This document shows, piece after piece, positions 1 through 7,160 of a stretch of 21,520 nucleotides of DNA. Each line of letters begins with the position of its first letter. The first letter of the stretch is position 1. This stretch comes from DAOTXN01 sp034435435. GTDB taxonomy: Bacteria > Chloroflexota > Anaerolineae > S140-20. The position numbers and the translations under genes are program-made. The notes beneath the pieces were generated by a model. It worked only from the letters and a program-made list of their open reading frames with translations, ran no database searches and was not told the origin of the DNA. The stretch lies in the NCBI GenBank assembly GCA_034435435.1, contig DAOTXN010000078.1, positions 1-21,520 of the forward strand, in the 5' to 3' direction.

Positions 1-7
1 CCCCTAG

Positions 8-25
8 CCCTGAGCGCAGCGAAGG
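8..25. repeat. Short dispersed repeat, CCTGAGC-spacer-CGAAGG type
   Basis: CCTGAGC followed by a short spacer and CGAAGG. Related copies lie at 11941-11962 and, on the other strand, 17883-17903. It sits just downstream of the RNA ligase stop. Next to it, 32-43 holds a 12-base element (GTGCGACGCACC read on the minus strand) that recurs at 16785-16796. The rest of 1-49 shows no gene. Confidence 0.55.
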
Positions 26-49
26 GTCGCGGGTGCGTCGCACGTTTTT

Positions 50-1210
50 CTACCCATACAGCGCCTTGAGCGTGTTGTACACCCAGCTCATCTCGCTCTT
101 GGCATAGTGGGCCGACAGATGCCGCAGTAGGGCCACGCGCTCGGCCGGGTCAATGCCCGATTCGGCCACCTGCTGTTTTAGCCACTCCTGACGGGCCTGT
201 TCGATCATAAAGTCCTGCCACACGCGCTCGACCAGTTTGCGCTGACCTTGCACCTCCAGCGCGTCGAAATCCTTCTCCAACTCGGCCAGCAGCGGTTCGA
301 TCGCCGGGTCTGCCGCCGGGTCGTGCCCACCTTCCAGCAGCTTGAGAATCGCCTGCTGAATGTGCTCTTTGCCGATATGCTGGTCGGGCTGAAAGTGGAT
401 TTCTTCGATCGAGGGCGGTTTGCACTTGAAATAGGTCGCCGTGCGCGGCGTGGACAGCATGAGCACCGCGCCCTCTTCCACGTAGGTCTCTTCTCCGGCG
501 GCCAGGTTGCGCCGCTCCATCTCGGCCTGCCAGCGCCGGTAGGCCGAGACCAGCGCCTCGGCGCTCGGCTCAACCACCTCGATGGAGGGGATCAGGTCCA
601 GGCCGTAACGGTGGGCCAGGTCGGCCAGCAGGCGGTAACTGGCGACCTTGCGCTCGCGGATGACGGTGTGCAGCGTCAGCGCCAGAGGCGTGTCGTAGCG
701 GATCAGGTGCGGATTGCGATAGCCCCACAGCTCAAAAGCCAACACTACGTTTTGCTCGCGCACGGCCCGCTCCACGGGCGTTCGGTCGGGCAGCGCCTCG
801 GCCAGCAGCGCGTTCCAATCGCCCCAGCGGCTGTGGCCGAGCACCGGCAGCAGGCGCGTGCGCGGGATGATTTCCAGCGCCTGATTTTGTTTATCTCGCA
901 GCGCATAAAAGATGATGCACGTGCCATCCAGCTTCAGGTTGAAACGAGCGTCCACGATGTTCTGAGGCGCCGATATGACCAGTCGCGTGCCGTCGGGATG
1001 GCGCTCGTAGGGATAGGAAATTTTGGGCATGGCCGGGATGAATTCCAGGCGTTCCTCGCCCGCCAATTGAGTCACGGCCAGCGTCCCCAGCCAGGCGCTC
1101 TCCTGCCGGCACACGTATCCAGCAAAGGGGATACCTCCCGGCGAAGTCACTTGAAAAGCGTTCCAGTGCTTGGGTCCGACGCCGCTGATCTGTACAATGG
1201 TCTCTAACAC
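50..1210 (-). CDS. ATP-dependent RNA ligase family protein (covalent nucleotidyltransferase fold)
   Basis: Predicted to join RNA, or possibly nicked nucleic acid, ends through an enzyme-AMP intermediate. The 386-residue protein shows the nucleotidyltransferase motifs in order: motif I KLDG with adenylated Lys93, a motif III-like FELWG at 159-163, motif IV EEGAVL at 245-250, and motif V with Lys262/Lys264 in YFKCK. The C-terminal 110 residues are helical and charged and could be a substrate-specificity domain. The start is GTG at 1210, preceded by AAGGTGG, 3 nt after the stop of the phosphodiesterase gene, so the two are co-transcribed. It is the last gene of the ROK-phosphodiesterase-ligase operon. 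The ligase fold is seen in the motifs; RNA rather than DNA as substrate is inferred from the lack of an OB-fold-like tail and from family resemblance (T4 RNA ligase-type, PF09414-like). Confidence 0.8.
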   Translation of the reverse strand: MLETIVQISGVGPKHWNAFQVTSPGGIPFAGYVCRQESAWLGTLAVTQLAGEERLEFIPAMPKISYPYERHPDGTRLVISAPQNIVDARFNLKLDGTCIIFYALRDKQNQALEIIPRTRLLPVLGHSRWGDWNALLAEALPDRTPVERAVREQNVVLAFELWGYRNPHLIRYDTPLALTLHTVIRERKVASYRLLADLAHRYGLDLIPSIEVVEPSAEALVSAYRRWQAEMERRNLAAGEETYVEEGAVLMLSTPRTATYFKCKPPSIEEIHFQPDQHIGKEHIQQAILKLLEGGHDPAADPAIEPLLAELEKDFDALEVQGQRKLVERVWQDFMIEQARQEWLKQQVAESGIDPAERVALLRHLSAHYAKSEMSWVYNTLKALYG

Positions 1211-1213
1211 GAT

Positions 1214-3001
1214 CTACCACCTTTCTGGGTTGACCCTATCACCGTCGTCTGGTTGCCACACGGTGGACGCTGGTTCATCCGACGCCAGGTAACGGGAAAA
1301 AAGGGCATAGAGTTCGTGCGGCGCGGCGATGGCGCCAACGGGCCAGTCCAACCCGGCCGGATAGAGCATAAAGGGTTTTTCCTGCGGCCCGCCCAACCCA
1401 CCGTGGGCGCCGATCTGGTCTTCAAATGTGACCACCCCGCCGTCCTTCCAGGCCCCCAGCAGCATCAGATCGCCAGAGTGGGGAAACGCGGCCACGTCGG
1501 CTATGCGTTTCGCCTGGGTGTGTAGATGGTGCAACCCGGCCAACGGATGGCTGCCGTGCAGCCGATAGCTGTCGCCGCGCACGGTCAGCGTGCCCCCGCG
1601 CCCCAGCATCACCGTCTCGTCGCCTTCGCGCCCCACCACCAGCCCGATACCCGCATGCTCGATCAGCCGGGTCAGCAGCGCCGGGTACAGCAACGCCACT
1701 TCGCTCAGGTTGAGGCGTTGCTCCGACACATTAAAGTAGACGTGGGCCAGCGGTCCCGACACCCGCACGGCCACGTCGCTATGGTGAGCCAGGTCCCACG
1801 GCTCCTGCTCAGGGTCGTGCACCCAGGGCATGCGCCGGCTGAGAACCTCGCGCATAGCCCGCACCACGTTGGCGTTGCGCGGGGACAGCCGCTCCTCCAG
1901 CCCGCGCAGCTCTTCCAACAAATAACGCGCTTGCACCAGCGCGTGACCGGGGGCGCTCCACCGCTCATCCAGCAGCAACGGCGCGCCGATTTGCTGCACG
2001 ATATAGTCGCCCAGGCTGAGACCGAACCTGTCCTTGAACGGCGTCGCGGGCGACATGCCGTGGTCCGATAGAATAAACAGGTCGTAAGGACGTCCGTAGC
2101 GTTGGAGCGTTTTGACGATCTGACCGATCTGCCGGTCAATATTTTTGATGGTCTTGAAAGCGGCTGGGTGGGTGGGACCAACGTGATGGGCTATCTCGTC
2201 ATAAGTGACGTTGTTGACGTAAATGGCCGGCGCGCCGCGATAGATGTCCATCTGCACGCCAAAGGTAATGATCTCCTGGAACAAAACCTGCAAGATGTGC
2301 GCCATCGGTGAGAGCAGATCGAAAGGACGGTAGACGCTGGGGCGAAAAATCGCCAGCACGCGCCGGCCCACGTCGAGCAAATAGTTCCACAGCGCCAGCC
2401 GCACCACCCGCCACACGCGCAGCGGGCTGAACAGAAAGAGTAATATGAATCCCAGGCCGCGCACGCCTTCAAAAAAACGCGGCGGGCGCATGGCGCTGAG
2501 CGTAAACACGGCCCACTCGGCGCCGCCGTCGAACATATTGTAATAGCTGGCCCCGCCGGTGAGGATACCTGGCCGCCCATCGGCCACCTGCTTTTGCAAC
2601 GCCTGCACCGTGGCCGGGCGCTTGCACACCAGCGCGCGGCGCTGGGCCTTGTCGTACCAGCGAAAGCCGGGGATGTCCCAGTTCTGGCCGAACATAATGG
2701 CCGCTTGAATAGCCGGGGTCGTGCTGGGAAAACCGCACTGCCAGGCCGCCAACCGCAGTTGCCCGGCGGCGATGAGACGCTTGATGTGCGGCGCTGCGCC
2801 GCGCGCGATGGCCTGCACCAGGTGGTCGTGAGCCAGGCCGTCAATCTGCAAGATGACAAAGCCACGCCTGGCCGCCTCGCCATCCAGCCCGGTCGGCGCC
2901 TCACGCCCCATGTGGCGGGCCAGTGCATCATAGCGCCGCCGATGGATTTTGCGAGCCAGCGCCCGATACCCATCCACCACCCTGCGGATCAACCAATCCA
3001 C
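1214..3001 (-). CDS. Alkaline-phosphatase-superfamily phosphodiesterase / nucleotide pyrophosphatase-like protein
   Basis: Two-metal phosphohydrolase of the type I phosphodiesterase/nucleotide pyrophosphatase group. Numbered from the longer ATG frame (start 3031), metal and nucleophile signatures appear in order: LQIDG (Asp64), FPSTTP with the nucleophile Thr104/105, YDEIAHH (Asp278, His282), LSDHG (Asp323, His324) and GAHGG (His543). A hydrophobic stretch at about 193-204 followed by basic helices interrupts the domain and may bind membrane; there is no signal peptide. I prefer GTG at 3001: AAGGAG lies 10 nt before it, and it starts 7 nt after the ROK stop. The ATG at 3031 would overlap the ROK gene by 23 nt and add ten residues coded by repeat-like GGAGTA sequence. 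Substrate is unknown; nucleotides, phospholipid head groups or phosphonates are all possible. Confidence 0.8.
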   Translation of the reverse strand: MDWLIRRVVDGYRALARKIHRRRYDALARHMGREAPTGLDGEAARRGFVILQIDGLAHDHLVQAIARGAAPHIKRLIAAGQLRLAAWQCGFPSTTPAIQAAIMFGQNWDIPGFRWYDKAQRRALVCKRPATVQALQKQVADGRPGILTGGASYYNMFDGGAEWAVFTLSAMRPPRFFEGVRGLGFILLFLFSPLRVWRVVRLALWNYLLDVGRRVLAIFRPSVYRPFDLLSPMAHILQVLFQEIITFGVQMDIYRGAPAIYVNNVTYDEIAHHVGPTHPAAFKTIKNIDRQIGQIVKTLQRYGRPYDLFILSDHGMSPATPFKDRFGLSLGDYIVQQIGAPLLLDERWSAPGHALVQARYLLEELRGLEERLSPRNANVVRAMREVLSRRMPWVHDPEQEPWDLAHHSDVAVRVSGPLAHVYFNVSEQRLNLSEVALLYPALLTRLIEHAGIGLVVGREGDETVMLGRGGTLTVRGDSYRLHGSHPLAGLHHLHTQAKRIADVAAFPHSGDLMLLGAWKDGGVVTFEDQIGAHGGLGGPQEKPFMLYPAGLDWPVGAIAAPHELYALFSRYLASDEPASTVWQPDDGDRVNPERW

Positions 3002-3008
3002 TTGCTCC

Positions 3009-3977
3009 CTACTCCTTACTCCCCACCCCATCCAATGCCAACGCCAATGCCCCTAGCAATCCCGCATCGTCCCCTAGCGCCGCCGGCACAATGTCCACCC
3101 CTGCGTGGTACTGCGGGATGAGCGTCCGGCGGCGCACTGTGCGGCGGATGGGTTTGAACAACAACTCCCCCGTCTGTGACACACCGCCCCCCAGCACAAA
3201 GCGCTGCGGATTGAACAGGTGCATCAGGTTAACGACGCCGATGCCAATGTAACGCCCGGCCTGGTCGAGCAATTTACGGGCCACCTTGTCGCCCTGGGCC
3301 GCCGCTTCGCCCACACTTTTGCTGTCCACCTGGGCCACGTCGCCCCCCGCGGCGGCCAGAATCGCCGGGGCGCGCCCGTGCGCCGCCAGTGTTTGGGCCT
3401 GGTGGCCGATGGCCGTGCCGCTGGCGAGCGCCTCCAGGCAGCCCCGGTTGCCGCAGCCGCACAACGGCCCACCCGGCTGGATGACCATGTGCCCGATTTC
3501 CCCGGCCAGTCCCCTGGCCCCGACAAAAAGCTTGCCGCCGGTCACAATGCCCCCGCCGATGCCGGTGCTGATGGTCATGTAAATCATGTCCTCCACACCT
3601 CGCCCGGCGCCGTAGCGGTGCTCCCCCAGCCCGGCCAGGTTGGCGTCGTTGCCCACGAACACGGGCAAGTCAAAACGGGCGCTCAAAATATCGCGCACAG
3701 GCACGTGATCCCAACCGGGCAGGTTGGGCGCTCCCATCACAATGCCCTTGAAGGGGTCCAAGGGGCCGGGGGCCAGCATGCTGATCGCCCGCAGCGGGTC
3801 GTCTGAAGGCCATATCTCCTGCGCCGCCTGGCACACTCGTTCCAACACAGCTTCGGGGCCGCGCTCGGCGCGCGTCTTTTTCTTGACCCGTCGGTGAATG
3901 GTTCCGTCGGACGTGCACAGGGCCGCCCGCAATTGTGTGCCGCCCAGGTCAATGGCGATGATCCAGTCGGTGGTCAT
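3009..3977 (-). CDS. ROK-family sugar kinase (glucokinase-like)
   Basis: Phosphorylates a hexose such as glucose or an N-acyl sugar with ATP in the cytoplasm. The 322-residue protein has the phosphate-binding DLGGTQ at 10-15, VGNDAN with catalytic Asp111, the glycine-rich TGIGGGI near 138-144, and the ROK zinc site: His163 with Cys173, Cys175 and Cys180 in CGCGNRGC. There is no N-terminal helix-turn-helix, so it is an enzyme and not a NagC-type repressor. The frame stays open upstream to 4043, but ATG at 3977 is chosen because AAGGAG stands 6 nt before it and DLGGT then falls at the usual distance from the N-terminus. It is the first gene of the operon with the phosphodiesterase and RNA ligase, transcribed from the promoter at 4034-4062. 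Sugar specificity cannot be read from the sequence. Confidence 0.9.
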   Translation of the reverse strand: MTTDWIIAIDLGGTQLRAALCTSDGTIHRRVKKKTRAERGPEAVLERVCQAAQEIWPSDDPLRAISMLAPGPLDPFKGIVMGAPNLPGWDHVPVRDILSARFDLPVFVGNDANLAGLGEHRYGAGRGVEDMIYMTISTGIGGGIVTGGKLFVGARGLAGEIGHMVIQPGGPLCGCGNRGCLEALASGTAIGHQAQTLAAHGRAPAILAAAGGDVAQVDSKSVGEAAAQGDKVARKLLDQAGRYIGIGVVNLMHLFNPQRFVLGGGVSQTGELLFKPIRRTVRRRTLIPQYHAGVDIVPAALGDDAGLLGALALALDGVGSKE

Positions 3978-3995
3978 AGTGCGCTCCTTTTTAAC

Positions 3996-4022
3996 CACGG
4001 ATTTCACGGATTTCACGGAGGA
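3996..4022. repeat. Tandem 9-bp CACGGATTT repeat in the ROK leader
   Basis: Two exact CACGGATTT units and a degenerate third lie between the ROK promoter and its ribosome binding site, so they would be in the 5' untranslated RNA. This is a short dispersed-repeat type of unknown function. Confidence 0.6.
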
Positions 4023-4033
4023 TTGTGCCGGTG

Positions 4034-4062
4034 AGTATAGCAATCTTTGGCCGATTTGTCAC
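4034..4062 (-). promoter_or_regulatory. Sigma-70-type promoter for the ROK-phosphodiesterase-ligase operon
   Basis: Read on the minus strand: GTGACA, 17 nt, TATACT, with an extended -10 (TGCTATACT). The predicted start is near 4027, giving a leader of about 50 nt before the ATG at 3977. Confidence 0.6.
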
Positions 4063-4092
4063 GCGACCCTCACACAGGCTTCGTGGCGACCG

Positions 4093-4121
4093 TTGACGGA
4101 ACGGACCATTCAAGGTAAGAT
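4093..4121 (+). promoter_or_regulatory. Sigma-70-type promoter for the macro-domain gene
   Basis: TTGACG, 17 nt, TAAGAT; predicted start near 4128, 23 nt before the macro-domain ATG. Its -35 box lies only 30 bp from that of the divergent ROK promoter, so one regulator could act on both. Confidence 0.6.
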
Positions 4122-4150
4122 TGGCCGCACAACCGCGAGGAGGGGAGAGG

Positions 4151-4702
4151 ATGCAAGTCACCGTCAACCGTACCAGCTTGGAATTGGCTCAGAGCGACAT
4201 CACCGGCATGGAGACCGACGCCATCGTCAACGCGGCCAACGAACACCTGGCGCACGGCGGCGGCGTGGCGGGGGCTATCGCGCGGCGAGGCGGTCCGGCC
4301 ATCCAGCGCGAGAGCGACGCCTGGGTGCAAAGGCACGGGCGCGTCCCCCCCGGCTCGGCGGCCATCACTGGCGGCGGGCAACTGCCCGCTCGCTACGTCA
4401 TCCACGCCGTCGGGCCGATTTATGATAGAACTAACCCGTCGCGCTCGGCGGAGCTGCTGGCCTCGGCGGTGCGCAGTAGCCTGACACTCGCCGACGCGCA
4501 CGGATTGAAGAGCATCGCCTTGCCTGCCATCAGCGCCGGCATCTTTGGCTACCCGTTGGAGGCGGCGGCGCGAGTGATACTTGCGGCGACGGTCGAATAT
4601 CTGGAAGGCGAGACAGGGCTGGAGCGGGTGGTCTTTTGTTTGTTCGGGCAACCCGCGTTTGAGGCGTTTGTGCAGGCACTATCTGGGATTCGGGATTCGT
4701 AA
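4151..4702 (+). CDS. Macro-domain protein (MacroD-type ADP-ribose / O-acetyl-ADP-ribose hydrolase)
   Basis: Binds ADP-ribose and probably removes it, or an acetyl group, from protein, nucleic acid or metabolite. The 183-residue single-domain protein carries DAIVNAAN (catalytic Asn27 and Asn30 region), GGGVAGAI at 36-43, which places the MacroD-type catalytic loop, and ISAGIFGYP at 127-135, the second ADP-ribose loop. ATG at 4151 is used because GAGGAGGGGAGAGG immediately precedes it; an upstream in-frame ATG at 4121 overlaps the -10 box and is unlikely. The gene is divergent from the ROK-phosphodiesterase-RNA ligase operon and 33 nt upstream of the epimerase gene, with which it may be co-transcribed. 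The last residues (IRDS) are coded by GGGATTCGGGATTCG, repeat-like DNA that has probably extended the C-terminus. Confidence 0.9.
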   Translation: MQVTVNRTSLELAQSDITGMETDAIVNAANEHLAHGGGVAGAIARRGGPAIQRESDAWVQRHGRVPPGSAAITGGGQLPARYVIHAVGPIYDRTNPSRSAELLASAVRSSLTLADAHGLKSIALPAISAGIFGYPLEAAARVILAATVEYLEGETGLERVVFCLFGQPAFEAFVQALSGIRDS

Positions 4703-4735
4703 ATTCGTCCTTCGTCTAACAAAGGAGTGAAATTA

Positions 4736-5683
4736 ATGCGCATTCTCATCACTGGCGGGGCCGGATTCATCGGCTCACATCTGTGCGACCGGCTGCTGGC
4801 CGACGGCCACACCGTCATCGCGATGGACAATCTCAGCACGGGCAATGTGGACAACATCGCTCACCTGGCCGGGCATGCACGGTTCAAGTTTATCCATCAC
4901 GACGTGACCGACTATATTTTCGTCGAAGGCGCGATAGACGCCGTGTTACACCTGGCTTCGCTGCCCAGCCCGGTGGATTATCTCAACTTTCCCATCCAGA
5001 CCCTCAAGGTCGGCGCGCTGGGCACACACAAGACGCTGGGCCTGGCGCTGGAAAAAGGGGCCAAGTTTTTGCTGGCCAGCACGTCAGAGGTGTACGGCGA
5101 TCCGCTGGTGCACCCGCAATCCGAAGACTATTGGGGCAACGTCAACCCCATCGGCCCGCGCGGCGTGTACGATGAGAGCAAGCGCTTCGCCGAGTCGCTC
5201 ACGATGGCGTATCACCGTTATCACGGCATAGACACGCACATTGTACGCATCTTTAATACGTATGGGGCGCGCATGCGCCTGGACGACGGGCGGGTGGTGC
5301 CCAATTTTATCTGCCAGGCCTTGCGCGGTGAGCCGCTCACAGTATACGACGACGGCAGCCGCACGCGCTCTTTTTGCTACGTCAGCGACCTGGTCGAAGG
5401 CATGGTGCGCCTGCTGCACTCGGACGTGCACGAGCCGGTGAACATGGGCAACCCGTGCGAGATGACCGTCCTCGAGTTTGCCCAGGCGGTGTTGGAGGTG
5501 GTCGGCAGCCGCTCAGAAATCGTCTTTATCCGCCCCACCGACGAACGCACCGCCGACGACCCCAAAATCCGCCAACCCGACATCACCCGCGCCCGGCAAT
5601 TGCTGGGCTGGGAGCCAACAGTGCCGCTGCAAGAGGGGTTGGCGCACACAGCCGAGTTTTTCCGCCGCCGGCTGGGATTGTAG
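4736..5683 (+). CDS. NAD-dependent epimerase/dehydratase, UDP-glucuronate decarboxylase-like
   Basis: Extended short-chain dehydrogenase acting on a nucleotide sugar, most like UDP-glucuronate decarboxylase (making UDP-xylose), less likely a UDP-glucose 4-epimerase. The 315-residue protein has the Rossmann motif GGAGFIGS at 7-14, SPVDYLNFPIQTL at 78-90 and ASTSEVYGDP at 114-123, both typical of the UXS group, the catalytic pair Tyr145/Lys149 in YDESK, and RIFNTYGARM. ATG at 4736 is preferred to GTG at 4727 because AAAGGAG ends 8 nt before the ATG and the GTG lies inside that ribosome binding site. The gene leads a plus-strand run with the O-antigen-ligase-like and MFS genes, in keeping with precursor supply for a surface glycan. 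Substrate assignment is by motif resemblance only. Confidence 0.85.
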   Translation: MRILITGGAGFIGSHLCDRLLADGHTVIAMDNLSTGNVDNIAHLAGHARFKFIHHDVTDYIFVEGAIDAVLHLASLPSPVDYLNFPIQTLKVGALGTHKTLGLALEKGAKFLLASTSEVYGDPLVHPQSEDYWGNVNPIGPRGVYDESKRFAESLTMAYHRYHGIDTHIVRIFNTYGARMRLDDGRVVPNFICQALRGEPLTVYDDGSRTRSFCYVSDLVEGMVRLLHSDVHEPVNMGNPCEMTVLEFAQAVLEVVGSRSEIVFIRPTDERTADDPKIRQPDITRARQLLGWEPTVPLQEGLAHTAEFFRRRLGL

Positions 5684-5702
5684 GACGAATCGCCCGGTAA
5701 AA

Positions 5703-7160
5703 ATGTATCGTTTTCAGCGCCAACTCACCTGGAATTCGCCCCTATTCTACGCCGTGCTGCTCGGCGTGACCGGACTGTACGGGCTGGCGCTGGCCCGGCT
5801 GTCGCTGCTCAACGCCTTCTTGCTGGTCTTTTTCAGCCTGGTGGGTGTGGGCGCGCTCGTCGAGCCGTTAATCGGCCTGCTGGCGACGCTCTTTTTGGGC
5901 CTCCTGTGGGCCTGGCTGCGGGCCGAGTTGCCGGCCGTCCCTCCACTCATCGCCATGCCCGTGCTGGCCCTCACGCTGGCGGCCTGGCTGGCTCGCGGCG
6001 CGGCGCGGCGAGACATCCGCCTGCGGACGCCGCCGCTCTTGTTTCCTCTGCTCTTGTTTATCGGCGCGGCGGCAGTTTCGCTGTGGGATGCCGTCGAGTT
6101 GCAAGTTTACGGCATACCGGAATTGCTCAAATGGCTGCAAATCCTGGCGCTGTTCTGGCTGGTGGTGGATCGCGTGGACGAGCGCCGGCTGGCGTGGCTG
6201 GTGGGAGGGCTGCTGTTCATCGGCGCGTTTCAAGCCATCCTCGGCTTGTGGCAATTCGGCCTGCGCGGCGGCGGCCCCGCGCATTACGCCATTCTCGGCG
6301 GACGCTTTTTCCGCGCCTACGGCACATTCGAGCAACCCAACCCGTATGCGGGTTTTTTGGGGCTAATCTTTGCGTTGGGGGTGGGTATATTGGGGAATGG
6401 GTATATTGGGAAATTGGGCATTGGTAGGTTGGGAACCACTTTACCACTTTACCACTTTATCAATTTGCCAATTACCATCCTAATCGGCGCTGCGCTCACG
6501 GCCAGTTGGTCACGCGGGGCCTGGCTGGGGGCGGCCGCGGCCGGGTTGGTGATGCTGGCGGCATTGCCTCGTCGGGTCTGGCTGGGCGGCGGACTGCTGG
6601 CGTTGGTGCTGGTGGGTACGCTGGGGCTGGACGTGGTGGGTTTGCTGCCCGCGTCGGTGTCGGCCCGGCTGACCGGTTTTACCGAGTATATTCACTTTCA
6701 AGACGCGCGCGGCGTGGGCATCAACGAGGCCAATTACGCCGTCATCGAGCGGCTGGCCCACTGGCAGGCGGGGTTGGACATGTGGCGGGCCAACTATTGG
6801 AACGGCGTGGGCTTTGGCGATTACGAGCCGGCCTATCCCGATTATCGCCTGCTCAACTGGCCCATCGCATTGGGGCACGCGCACAACTATTATTTGAACG
6901 TCGCCGCTGAGACGGGCGTCATTGGCCTGGCGGCGTATCTTTTGCTGTGGGGGGCCGTTTTCTGGCAGACCTGGCGCGCCACGCGCCGGCTGGATGGCTG
7001 GCAGCGCGGGCTGGCCATCGGCTTGTTGGGGGCCTTTACCCATCTCAGCGTGCATCAACTGTTCGACAACCTGTACGTCAATAACGTCCATCTCTTCATC
7101 GGCGTGATGTTGGGGATGGTCGCCGTTTTACACCAAATTCCGAATCGAGGCAAAAAATGA
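5703..7160 (+). CDS. O-antigen ligase / polymerase-like multi-pass membrane protein (Wzy/WaaL-type)
   Basis: Integral membrane glycosyltransferase-type protein that would polymerise or attach lipid-linked glycans outside the membrane. The 485 residues form about 11-13 hydrophobic helices. Family marks are YGTFEQPNPYAG at 206-217, SWSRGAWLG at 268-276, a large outer loop at about 320-390 (NYWNGVGFGDYEPAYPDY) and GHAHNYYLNVAAETGVIGL at 391-409. The start ATG at 5703 lies 20 nt after the epimerase stop; the ribosome binding site is weak. The gene ends in an ATGA overlap with the MFS transporter. Residues 227-258 (GILGNGYIGKLG... to PIT) are coded by low-complexity AT-rich repeats unlike the rest of the gene and probably inserted in frame. 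Whether it acts on O-antigen, exopolysaccharide or a protein glycan is not visible. Confidence 0.85.
   Translation: MYRFQRQLTWNSPLFYAVLLGVTGLYGLALARLSLLNAFLLVFFSLVGVGALVEPLIGLLATLFLGLLWAWLRAELPAVPPLIAMPVLALTLAAWLARGAARRDIRLRTPPLLFPLLLFIGAAAVSLWDAVELQVYGIPELLKWLQILALFWLVVDRVDERRLAWLVGGLLFIGAFQAILGLWQFGLRGGGPAHYAILGGRFFRAYGTFEQPNPYAGFLGLIFALGVGILGNGYIGKLGIGRLGTTLPLYHFINLPITILIGAALTASWSRGAWLGAAAAGLVMLAALPRRVWLGGGLLALVLVGTLGLDVVGLLPASVSARLTGFTEYIHFQDARGVGINEANYAVIERLAHWQAGLDMWRANYWNGVGFGDYEPAYPDYRLLNWPIALGHAHNYYLNVAAETGVIGLAAYLLLWGAVFWQTWRATRRLDGWQRGLAIGLLGAFTHLSVHQLFDNLYVNNVHLFIGVMLGMVAVLHQIPNRGKK
6382..6476. repeat. Low-complexity repeat cluster inserted in frame in the O-antigen ligase gene
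   Basis: Two copies of GGGTATATTGGG (6383-6394 and 6399-6410), TTGGG runs, then three exact tandem copies of ACCACTTT at 6435-6458. This block is AT-richer than the flanks and keeps the frame open. It resembles the ATTGGG-rich DNA inside the aconitase X gene at 17675-17700 and 17870-17936. Confidence 0.7.

Noticed and set aside
248..1207. Long plus-strand open frame antisense to the RNA ligase
   Set aside because: The product is rich in Arg, Gln and His with no recognisable motif, as expected for the shadow of a GC-rich gene; the opposite strand has clear ligase motifs.
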